Positions 19,550 to 25,837 of a stretch of DNA of 64,000 bases are shown one piece after another. The stretch lies in contig NZ_CP013940.1 of assembly GCF_001277215.2 (NCBI RefSeq), positions 620,001 to 684,000 on the forward strand, given 5' to 3'. Source of the stretch: Cronobacter malonaticus LMG 23826 (lineage in GTDB: Bacteria; Pseudomonadota; Gammaproteobacteria; Enterobacterales; Enterobacteriaceae). The notes beneath the pieces are model-generated. The model saw only the letters and a list, made by a program, of their open reading frames with translations, was not told where the DNA came from and searched no databases. How positions within the stretch are numbered: the stretch's first letter is position 1; each line of letters begins with the position of its first letter. The position numbers and the translations under genes were made by a program.

Positions 19550-19716
19550 AAATTGACTTCCCGAAAGAACAGGCCGATCAGCTTTATGCCCTGGTAAGGG
19601 CGGGCGGTGGTGCGCCTCATACAATCGTTAAGGAGGCGTTAGCCGCCTACCTGAAAAACCATCCTCTTTTAGTCGCTTCCGCAGAAGGAAAACAGAATGC
19701 CAGCAACAGCAAGTAA
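19546..19716 (+). CDS. 56-residue small protein, possible ribbon-helix-helix
   Basis: GTG start overlapping the previous stop (GTGA), with AAGGAG upstream. The sequence begins MKIDFPKEQADQLYALVRAG and continues with TIVKEALAAYLKNHP. A beta strand followed by two helices is the layout of ribbon-helix-helix (CopG/Arc-like) DNA-binding proteins. Its end overlaps the next gene by 20 bp. Assignment is by pattern only. Confidence 0.5.
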   Translation: MKIDFPKEQADQLYALVRAGGGAPHTIVKEALAAYLKNHPLLVASAEGKQNASNSK

Positions 19717-20305
19717 GCCATTTACCGCCGTTTGTCACGAACTGGCAGACATTGAGAGAATCAACGGCAAAGTATTCACCATGAACATGGTTTACACCTA
19801 TGCACTGATCGAGGGTTACCAGACCAATGGGCAAACCGCCTATTTCTCACAAGACATGCTGAAGCGTCGCCTGGGGGTTACCCGTCAAACAGTTGTAAAA
19901 CTCCTGGCGGATATGGTGGCTATTGGGCTGATCAACAAGACGGCGCAGATCGGCGGCAAGACTTGCCATTACACTGTAAACCCGATCACCCCGGCTATGT
20001 TGGGCACAGGGGAAGCAGGAGCGCCACAGGAACAGCCACAACAGTCCGCTAAGGCCCCGGAAGAGGTGCAGGAACCCAACCACGCGGCGGAAGCTGTAGA
20101 AGCGCCTGAAGTGGCGGACATTGTGCCTATAACGGCAGCGGCAGGAGAACAGCCAACGGACTTAATCAGGCTGTATACATCCAAGGTGGAAACGGCGGAC
20201 CAGACAGACCCGCAACCCGGGGAGACGGCTCCTATGGTGGTGCCATTCCCAAGGGGAGAGATCAAGGAGCCATCCAGGGATTGGGATTTAGACCCAGCCT
20301 TTTGA
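19697..20305 (+). CDS. winged-helix protein, candidate replication initiator
   Basis: A 202-residue protein. Residues 28-90 form a winged-helix domain (MNMVYTYALIEGYQ, FSQDMLKRRLGVTRQTVVKLLADMV, GLINKT) like the N-terminal domains of phage O-type and DnaD-like replication proteins and plasmid HTH_36 proteins. The C-terminal half is Ala/Pro/Glu-rich and looks disordered. It lies about 1.4 kb from the iterons and is coupled to upstream small genes. It could equally be a transcription regulator. No helicase or primase gene is present, so replication would borrow host or helper functions. Confidence 0.6.
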   Translation: MPATASKPFTAVCHELADIERINGKVFTMNMVYTYALIEGYQTNGQTAYFSQDMLKRRLGVTRQTVVKLLADMVAIGLINKTAQIGGKTCHYTVNPITPAMLGTGEAGAPQEQPQQSAKAPEEVQEPNHAAEAVEAPEVADIVPITAAAGEQPTDLIRLYTSKVETADQTDPQPGETAPMVVPFPRGEIKEPSRDWDLDPAF

Positions 20306-20478
20306 TTCTGTAAAATTTAATTGCAACTCCCTACTTTCCGCATTGTGTCAAGTGCCTGCCTAACCCCGCCCGGTAACCCCATAACTCCCTGAAATTTTTA
20401 TTTCACTTTCTTTTTGTGATTTAAGTCAAATCTGTCTACAGCCCGCGCCGTTGTTGGTTTTCCCCTCTGCATAAAATT

Positions 20479-20571
20479 ATGAATGCTTACTTTCTAATCA
20501 GTTGGAGAGTGGCCGTCTGGTCGCTTTTCGTACTGGCTCACCTCTTTCACTATCTCCCCGGCATGGGGTAA
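20479..20571 (+). CDS. 30-residue hydrophobic peptide upstream of tape-measure gene
   Basis: MNAYFLISWRVAVWSLFVLAH followed by LFHYLPGMG. A single potential membrane helix. A putative -10 TAAAAT lies only a few bases upstream and the SD is poor, so coding status is uncertain. It is 9 bp before the next small ORF. Confidence 0.35.
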   Translation: MNAYFLISWRVAVWSLFVLAHLFHYLPGMG

Positions 20572-20580
20572 GGATGCCCT

Positions 20581-20709
20581 ATGGCACAGAACAACATTGA
20601 TTTGCTTCTCCAGCAGGTGGCAATTGAGAAGGTCAAACAGGCGCAGCAAAAAGCCGCCAAGGCAGCGGCCCAGATCCGCGCCAACGGGGAGGTCAAGAAT
20701 GGAAAATAA
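20581..20709 (+). CDS. 42-residue helical protein coupled to tape-measure gene
   Basis: Starts MAQNNIDLLLQQVAIEKVKQ and continues with an Ala/Lys/Gln-rich amphipathic helix. It overlaps the next ATG by 11 bp, implying coupling. In lambda-like phages the genes before the tape measure encode assembly chaperones (gpG/gpGT). This ORF is far shorter, so a chaperone role is only a positional guess. Confidence 0.5.
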   Translation: MAQNNIDLLLQQVAIEKVKQAQQKAAKAAAQIRANGEVKNGK

Positions 20710-22801
20710 GATCATCACAAGGACAACCAACGTTGTCGATTTTGAAGTTTCGAAAGAGTCTTACAACCGGGCCAAGAAAAAGATCGAGGATGTGGGCAAG
20801 TCATGGGAGAAGGTTGATCAGAAAGTCAAATCAGCCTCCCGCCAACAGCTTGAGAATAATAAAGCTATCGTCCAGGCAAATAACCTGGAGGCAAAACGTT
20901 TAGCGTCGCAGAACCGACTGAACGCCGCCAAGGAAAAGGAGCGGGCGATCTCCGCTAAGACAGCCACGCAGCGCAAAATGGAAACGGCGGACCAGCTACG
21001 GGCTGAAAGCAAGCTACAACGGGAGTTAGGGAGACGCTTCACCGGGCAGCGTGGGCCACGTGTCCGCCAGCCGTTACCAACAGCCGCCGAGATGGTGCCC
21101 GCCGTACAGGGTCTGATCAACGCTCACAGCCCCGAATCAAAAGCCAACGCAGCGAAAGCCGCAGCGCAGGCTATGCGACAGGCCAAACGTGAAGAGGCGC
21201 GTTTAGCGAGGGAGGCGGGCAAGGCAGAAAAGCGCCGCTTAGACTACGCCCGTAGACGTTATCTGACTATCCGATCAGAGGCGTACAAAATCCAGAACAT
21301 TGAGGGCCTGACTAATGCGGAGCGTACAGAAGCAATTCTGAAGATGCGCCGGGTAGCGGATCAGCAGCAGCGTGAAGCCCTGAACGCTCAAGAGACACGA
21401 TTCGAGCTTCGCAAGATCACCCAAGAGCTACAGAAGCAAGCGCGGTTGCGTCGCCGTATGGCTACCCAGCGGACCCACGGCGGCAACTTTGGGGGCAGTG
21501 GTCGCCACCCCGGGCGCGGTTCCAATGGTGTGACGGCGGGTGTGGGTGTTGGCCTCGCAGGTGCAGCGGGGGCAGCGGCGGCGGGACTCCTAGCGGTAGC
21601 GGGCGCGTCAATGGCGGTAGCCTCCACACTCCGGGAATCATTTGAACGCCAGAAGCAATACAGCGGCCTCAAAGAGCAGGGAGTAAGCGCCACAGACGCA
21701 GACGCGATCCTGTTAGCAGCAAACCAGAAAGGGGCGGGAATCTCTCTTGATAAGCTACAAGATCAGTTTGTTGACTACAAAGACAAGGTAGGTGATTTGT
21801 CACTGGGGCAATGGAAAACTGACAAGAAGGGTAACCGCACATACTCCGGCGGTGGTGAGCTGGCAGATGTCGCTAACCTGGCAGAATCCAAGCAAGCTGG
21901 AGCGGGAACAGGCGTTATCAAGCGTCTACAATCTACAGACTTCAAAGGGTATCTGTCCTACCTCCGCGAACTCCAGAAGCAGTACAAGCTGACTGATTCA
22001 GAGATGACCCTATTTGGGGAATTTATTGATGATGGTTCCAAGACTCTCCGGGCCTTTGATCAAAACGGACAGATCGCCAGTGATGCCCTGAAAACTGTTA
22101 AGAACTCTTCTCTGTATCTCACAGACGCGCAGCGTGAGCAGGTGGGCAACCTCCAGAGCAGTATGATGTTATTGGGCCAGGCGTCCAGCGGGCTGGCTGA
22201 TAACTTCACGTTGGGATTTGCTGAGGCGTTTAATTCTTCGGATGAATTGACCAAAGCAATGGAAAGCCTAGCCCCAGTTATGGAGGGCCTGGGCCGCGCG
22301 TCCGCAGACGTCCTAAATTCTTTTGTGCGCCTCTTTGGTTGGCTCTCCCATATCCTCCCGAGTGTAGGCGGTGACGGTACAGCGGCAGGCATTAAGGAGA
22401 ATTACACGGGGTCACGTGATATGACTCCCAAGTCAGAACAGCCGGAGAAAGGATTCTGGGGAAATCTGTTAGATTTTGACTCCAAGGCTTTCCTTCCGCA
22501 GGAGTACGGCGGTAAGGCCCCAAATCTGCCAAAACCTCTACAGGTCCCGGATAACCTCCCGGCGCTAGCCCCATTCAAGGATCTGAAAGTAACCCCGGCC
22601 CCCGTGCCAACCTTCAGCCCTTCCAGCCTGACACAATCAGCCGTGAACGCTAAGGCATCACAACAGACCGTTGTTGTGAAGCAGGAGCCTCTACAGGTGA
22701 ATGTGAACGTGAATGACGGCAAGGTTAAGGATCTTGTGAATGCAACTGTGGATGACCGGGAGCGCGATCACCTCAATATGATGACAGCCGGGCAGATGTA
22801 A
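20699..22801 (+). CDS. tape-measure-like protein (tail length determinant)
   Basis: A 700-residue protein from ATG 20699 (MENKIITRTTNVVDFEV). Residues 1-270 are highly charged, helical and coiled-coil-like (many Ala/Arg/Lys/Gln). A Gly/Ala-rich hydrophobic segment follows at about 275-315 (GVTAGVGVGLAGAAGAAAAG), then helical regions ending in a second amphipathic segment (LQSSMMLLGQASSGLADNF, GWLSHILP) and a Pro-rich C-terminus. This layout is that of siphophage tape-measure proteins (lambda gpH is 853). By the roughly 1.5 Å per residue rule, 700 residues would specify a tail near 105 nm. No other tail gene is present, so it would have to replace the helper's tape measure. Another membrane-active coiled-coil function cannot be excluded. 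Confidence 0.7.
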   Translation: MENKIITRTTNVVDFEVSKESYNRAKKKIEDVGKSWEKVDQKVKSASRQQLENNKAIVQANNLEAKRLASQNRLNAAKEKERAISAKTATQRKMETADQLRAESKLQRELGRRFTGQRGPRVRQPLPTAAEMVPAVQGLINAHSPESKANAAKAAAQAMRQAKREEARLAREAGKAEKRRLDYARRRYLTIRSEAYKIQNIEGLTNAERTEAILKMRRVADQQQREALNAQETRFELRKITQELQKQARLRRRMATQRTHGGNFGGSGRHPGRGSNGVTAGVGVGLAGAAGAAAAGLLAVAGASMAVASTLRESFERQKQYSGLKEQGVSATDADAILLAANQKGAGISLDKLQDQFVDYKDKVGDLSLGQWKTDKKGNRTYSGGGELADVANLAESKQAGAGTGVIKRLQSTDFKGYLSYLRELQKQYKLTDSEMTLFGEFIDDGSKTLRAFDQNGQIASDALKTVKNSSLYLTDAQREQVGNLQSSMMLLGQASSGLADNFTLGFAEAFNSSDELTKAMESLAPVMEGLGRASADVLNSFVRLFGWLSHILPSVGGDGTAAGIKENYTGSRDMTPKSEQPEKGFWGNLLDFDSKAFLPQEYGGKAPNLPKPLQVPDNLPALAPFKDLKVTPAPVPTFSPSSLTQSAVNAKASQQTVVVKQEPLQVNVNVNDGKVKDLVNATVDDRERDHLNMMTAGQM

Positions 22802-22816
22802 CAGCCCGGCATATAC

Positions 22817-22850
22817 AAAGGCCCACGGCTAACCCCGGCGGGCCTTTTTT
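22817..22850 (+). terminator. terminator after tape-measure gene
   Basis: AAAGGCCC / GGGCCTTT stem with a 15-base loop, followed by TTTTTT. Confidence 0.85.
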
Positions 22851-22961
22851 GTTGTCTGTTACAAAACAAAAAATAAAAAAGTTGACAACTGATACATATT
22901 ATGAATTGCAATTTGCAAAGAAGCATGAGAAACTAGATATTCATGAGTAGTAAATAAGATT

Positions 22962-23046
22962 ATGAAGTTCCCAACCGCTTAGAGTTGGGACCGGGGAAAG
23001 AATCCTCGCCCGTGACTACTCCTAATTCGATTAGGAGAGCCACACA
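22962..23046 (+). promoter_or_regulatory. structured leader with minicistron and SD-sequestering hairpin
   Basis: Contains a six-codon ORF ATG AAG TTC CCA ACC GCT TAG (22962-22982), a 7-bp hairpin TCCCAAC / GTTGGGA (22969-22975 and 22984-22990) overlapping that ORF, a CGGG/CCCG stem (22992-23012), and a perfect 8-bp hairpin CTCCTAAT-tcg-ATTAGGAG (23019-23037). The last arm contains the AGGAG Shine-Dalgarno of the gene starting at 23047. It looks like translational control by ribosome progress on the leader or by an RNA-binding factor. No named riboswitch recognised. Confidence 0.6.
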
Positions 23047-23166
23047 ATGTTTTCAGCACGTTCCCGCTTTACTAGTAACGCCACAAAGCCCAATAAGCGC
23101 CCAGTCAATGCCCGTACAGGTTACAAGCCTGTGTTGTCCTCCAAGTTTTTCCAGGAGGCAAAATAA
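23047..23166 (+). CDS. 39-residue basic protein under leader control
   Basis: MFSARSRFTSNATKPNKRPV and so on, rich in Arg/Lys/Asn and probably unstructured. Its SD lies in the 3' arm of the leader hairpin. The stop overlaps the next start (TAATG). Function unknown. An RNA- or DNA-binding peptide is plausible. Confidence 0.55.
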   Translation: MFSARSRFTSNATKPNKRPVNARTGYKPVLSSKFFQEAK

Positions 23167-23657
23167 TGATCTTGTCTCGGGCAAAACTCATCGCTGAAGG
23201 TTTCACCCTGACCAAGTCTGCCCGGTTCGGCATCCGCCGGAAGGGTAACGCCGTTGGATCTATCCAATGCAAACGCCCAATTTGTAGCACCTATGCCGGG
23301 CAGTGTACGCCGATCGCTGACGTCATCTATACGTTAGCCGTGGGAGACATCCCGGAAGGTCATAAGGTCGTACTCCTTAACCCTGAAGGGCCTTTTACAG
23401 TCGATAACGTCGCTCTGTTGACCCCTGAAGAGGCCAAAGCGCGAATTAGCAGGATTCGATCCGAGGGTGCCAAAGGGAAGAGGTCCCCAAAGCCCGCCGG
23501 GTTGCCAAAAGGCATCATGGAACGTAAGCCGGGGTATTACGTGGCGTCATTCATGTGTGATGGGAAGCGACACAACAAGGCTGGAAAAGACATCTCAGAA
23601 TTGACTGTGTGGCTGTTACGCGAGCGTGACGGATTATCTATCGGGGAGATCGTGTAA
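23166..23657 (+). CDS. AP2/HNH-fold-like protein lacking catalytic histidines
   Basis: A 163-residue protein, start overlapping the previous stop, with strong SD AGGAGG. The segment IPEGHKVVLLNPEGPFTVDN followed by VALLTPEEA (about residues 63-90) follows the pattern of phage HNH proteins (P-G-x-V-H-H-x-D-G-x-x-x-D-N-x-x-N-L-x-x-x-T), but the HH positions are Leu-Leu, so nuclease activity is unlikely. The C-terminal part (KGIMERKPGYYVASFMCDGK) resembles an AP2-type DNA-binding strand set. Best guess: a DNA-binding regulator derived from a homing endonuclease. Assignment is from pattern only. Confidence 0.5.
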   Translation: MILSRAKLIAEGFTLTKSARFGIRRKGNAVGSIQCKRPICSTYAGQCTPIADVIYTLAVGDIPEGHKVVLLNPEGPFTVDNVALLTPEEAKARISRIRSEGAKGKRSPKPAGLPKGIMERKPGYYVASFMCDGKRHNKAGKDISELTVWLLRERDGLSIGEIV

Positions 23658-23731
23658 TGATCAGTTTAGTCTCCGCTTATATTCAGGAACAGAAGCGACA
23701 AGCGCGAAAGGGCAGACGAAAGCGAAAGTAA
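23657..23731 (+). CDS. 24-residue highly basic peptide
   Basis: TAATG-coupled third ORF of the leader-controlled operon. The sequence MISLVSAYIQEQKRQARKGR ends in RKRK: a short amphipathic helix and a polybasic tail, reminiscent of arginine-rich RNA-binding peptides such as lambda N. It lies directly before a strong terminator. Its role as an antiterminator-like peptide is speculation. Confidence 0.4.
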   Translation: MISLVSAYIQEQKRQARKGRRKRK

Positions 23732-23739
23732 AAGAGGAG

Positions 23740-23768
23740 GGGAGACCGGGACGGTCTCCCTTTTCTTT
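23740..23768 (+). terminator. terminator after leader-controlled operon
   Basis: GGGAGACCG-gga-CGGTCTCCC, a 9-bp stem followed by TTTTCTTT. Confidence 0.9.
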
Positions 23769-24018
23769 GTGTTGCAAACACCCCCATTTAAATGGCGTTA
23801 AATAGGGATTAAATACCCGGTAAATGAAGCACAGGCCCTAATAAAGGCCCGTAAAGATGGGGAGAAACGGTTGTAAAGTGTACAGGTGTCACTCCCTTAG
23901 TGGATGTATTTCATTGATTTTGTGGGAACAATTTTCTATTCATTATGCCTGTGTGTAACAAAATTCACTCTAACCCCAAAATAATTTTTTTCTCAGAAAG
24001 TCAAAACCCCGAAAATCT

Positions 24019-24066
24019 GCAATTGATAGCTATTCTCATCTATGGGTGATAATGATAATTACTCTC
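24019..24066. promoter_or_regulatory. two adjacent Fur-box-like sequences
   Basis: TGATAGCTATTCTCA (24024-24038) resembles the 7-1-7 Fur motif TGATAATnATTATCA, and GATAATGATAATTACTCTC (24048-24066) matches the first 12 bases of the classical 19-bp Fur box exactly. No downstream iron gene is seen in the element, so this is a sequence resemblance only. Confidence 0.35.
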
Positions 24067-24124
24067 AAAAAGACCGGGCGGTAGCCACCGCCCTAAACCC
24101 AAAATGTGTTTTTGCTCAAAGGTA

Positions 24125-24250
24125 AAGCCTGAAGAGGCGGACGCCTCGAAAGGGTAGAAAATAGGGTTAGTGCGTGGAAGTTATCCACAGGTGAACGGCG
24201 TTACTCACAGGAGGAATGGAAATACAGGAATGTAAGCCTGAAGAGGCGGA
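24125..24250 (+). repeat. 17-bp direct repeat AAGCCTGAAGAGGCGGA
   Basis: Two exact copies, at 24125-24141 and 24234-24250, 109 bp apart. The first continues into a GAGGCG/CGCCTC hairpin, the second does not. Confidence 0.7.
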
Positions 24251-24775
24251 TCAGATGGGAAAAGAGTTCCCCCGGAGGGCGTTACAGGAGGTTAAGAGGT
24301 TGAAACGTTCAAAAGCGTGCAGGTCTACCTGTTGCGGGATTGTTAAAAAGGTACGTGTAACAGTCATTATGTTAAATGCACCTGTAAATCCACCCAGCAT
24401 TCGCTCATTATCTGACCGCGCGATTTACAATAATCTTCTGTAAGCTCATATGCGGCCCTCTGAGACGTCGAGAGGGTTAAGCTGTGTGATTGTATAGAAG
24501 AAGGGGAGATAACGCTACAGAGAGGCGCACAGGAGTCCACCCGGGAGGGGTGCCCTGATATTTCCCGAAAATCACATAGGCCCCAGGGGGCGGGGTGTTT
24601 GGCTGCCTGGCGGATCTGCCCAAACTCCGAGATATTTGCCACCTCAACAAGGTAGGGCACACCTGGCTTTAGCTATCGTAAAAATATTGCGGTGATACTT
24701 AATAACCTGCATACAAGCGATCAGCACCATTTGATGCGCAGGTATAGGATTGGCTGGGGGAGGCTTAATTGAGGG

Positions 24776-24803
24776 AATAAAAAGCCGGGCGATCCCCGGC
24801 CTT
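24776..24803 (-). terminator. terminator of the 82-residue gene (minus strand)
   Basis: GCCGGG / CCCGGC hairpin, followed on the minus strand by CTTTTTATTCC. It lies eight bases after the stop at 24812. Confidence 0.85.
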
Positions 24804-24811
24804 TCTCTCAA

Positions 24812-25060
24812 CTAACGTTTTTTATTCGATTGCGAAACTACTGAACCCGCTAAGGTCTTAGTAACATCGCTTGAGCGTGGGTTTTTCAATGCTGCTGATG
24901 CTTTGGCTTCCATACCTGCACCAGTCTGGTTTTTTGTCCCGGCCTGGGACAGTACCGAACCCGCTAAACTTTTCTGAATCGCCGAGGCGTTCGGATTGTT
25001 AAGGGTCTCTGCTGCCAAATGAGACACGCTTTGTGAAGATTGCTTACTATTCGCTGCCAT
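24812..25060 (-). CDS. conserved small protein with two internal repeats
   Basis: An 82-residue Ser/Ala/Asn-rich protein. Two copies of a unit can be aligned: LNNPNASAIQKSLAGSVLSQ (about 20-39) and LKNPRSSDVTKTLAGSVVSQ (about 58-77). I recall similar proteins (NPNASxxxKSLAxSxLSQ) as common hypothetical proteins in Enterobacteriaceae, often on mobile elements, with no known function. Own terminator, and an upstream palindrome shared with the divergent genes. Confidence 0.75.
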   Translation of the reverse strand: MAANSKQSSQSVSHLAAETLNNPNASAIQKSLAGSVLSQAGTKNQTGAGMEAKASAALKNPRSSDVTKTLAGSVVSQSNKKR

Positions 25061-25113
25061 TCAAACACCTATTCACAATATGGATGATTGGATATATTGT
25101 ATTTTCAATATCA

Positions 25114-25137
25114 ATAAACACAATATGTAGTGTTTAT
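25114..25137. promoter_or_regulatory. inverted repeat between divergent accessory genes
   Basis: ATAAACAC (25114-25121) / GTGTTTAT (25130-25137), an 8-bp perfect inverted repeat in the AT-rich gap between the 82-residue gene (minus) and the DUF3606 gene (plus). A possible operator. Confidence 0.4.
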
Positions 25138-25294
25138 GATAGTAACGAAGCGGCAAAGTTAGCAAGCTCGGAAAAAAGTTTTCACTGGTTTTATGACCAG
25201 TGTCAATTGTTTGATAACTGACCGTTTACGAAGCGGCAGAGGAGTCATATAAGTAGTGTGCAGGCATAAGCCTGTATCACGAGGAATCAGTAAA

Positions 25295-25474
25295 ATGGCT
25301 GATGACAAGACCAAAATCGGTACACCTGACAACGATTTAATAAGTATCAAACAGGATTACGAAAGACGTGATTGGGCTAAAAAGTTTGGCGTTAGTGAGG
25401 CTAAACTTATTCAAGCTGTTCAAGCCGTAGGTCATTCGGCTAAGAAAGTACAGGCATGGCTTAAAGACCATTGA
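25295..25474 (+). CDS. DUF3606 family small protein
   Basis: A 59-residue protein, ATG 25295 behind GAGGAATC. The sequence (ISIKQDYERRDWAKKFGVSE, LIQAVQAVGHSAKKVQAWL) fits the DUF3606 family, small proteins with an HTH-like helical core of unknown function, widespread in Proteobacteria including plasmids and islands. The frame is open upstream but lacks an SD there. Followed by a terminator and the Cas2-like gene. Confidence 0.75.
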   Translation: MADDKTKIGTPDNDLISIKQDYERRDWAKKFGVSEAKLIQAVQAVGHSAKKVQAWLKDH

Positions 25475-25479
25475 TATAT

Positions 25480-25510
25480 GGGCGCCTTACGGGGCGCTTT
25501 ATTTTTTTAT
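25480..25510 (+). terminator. terminator after DUF3606 gene
   Basis: GGCGCC-ttacg-GGGCGC hairpin followed by TTTATTTTTTTATT. Confidence 0.8.
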
Positions 25511-25530
25511 TGTTCTTTGGGAGAAAGTTA

Positions 25531-25809
25531 ATGGCTAATAATTTATTTATTACTTATGACCTTATAAAAACTAAAGATTACGCGGCTGTTCATGCAGCCA
25601 TTAAAACGCTGGGTAACTGGGCAAAGGCGACAGAATCTAATTGGTATGTCAATAGTGTCTATTCTGTTGAAAATGCAGCGAAGATTGTCAAAGCCGCAAT
25701 GGATAATGATGATAGATTAATTGTTGTGGATGCAACAAATAATAATGCTTATTGGTATAACCTTCCTGATGAAGTTGCTGCTCGTATTCGAGCTGAATGG
25801 CCACGATAA
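25531..25809 (+). CDS. SinR-family/Cas2-like ferredoxin-fold protein
   Basis: A 92-residue protein (MANNLFITYDLIKTKDYAAV ... NWYVNSVYSVENAAKIV ... DDRLIVVDATNNNAYWYNLP) matching the small proteins annotated as 'SinR family' in enterobacteria. The beta-alpha-beta start FITYDL with Asp after the first strand resembles Cas2/VapD-type nucleases. It is far from any CRISPR repeat, and none is seen. SD GAGAAAG before ATG 25531. A toxin-like or nucleic-acid-binding role is possible. The function is unknown. Confidence 0.7.
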   Translation: MANNLFITYDLIKTKDYAAVHAAIKTLGNWAKATESNWYVNSVYSVENAAKIVKAAMDNDDRLIVVDATNNNAYWYNLPDEVAARIRAEWPR

Positions 25810-25837
25810 TATAGGGGAGGGCACCCCCCCCTTCAAT

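Larger units (their letters stand above)
23769..24775. other. 1-kb stretch without convincing genes
   Basis: Holds two Fur-box-like sequences (24019-24066), a GGGCGGT/ACCGCCC hairpin (24076-24093), a GAGGCG/CGCCTC hairpin (24133-24146) and a 17-bp direct repeat (24125-24141, 24234-24250). Open frames at 24216-24443 (+), 24367-24660 (-) and 24477-24662 (-) exist, but they have Pro/Arg/Ser-rich products, no clear SD and mutual overlap. A small regulatory RNA or a packaging/replication site could hide here. None is proven. Confidence 0.5.

Noticed and set aside
24367..24660. 97-codon minus-strand ORF (and overlapping 61-codon ORF) in the element
   Set aside because: Ser/Pro/Cys-rich, no SD, two frames equally open. 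Resemblance to Ash/Icd-like phage leader ORFs was considered but could not be supported.
25033..25221. 62-codon plus-strand hydrophobic ORF
   Set aside because: Lies in the AT-rich divergent promoter region, overlaps the start of the 82-aa gene, no SD.
25531..25809. CRISPR-Cas locus suggested by the Cas2-like gene
   Set aside because: No cas1 or effector gene and no repeat-spacer array anywhere in the window.
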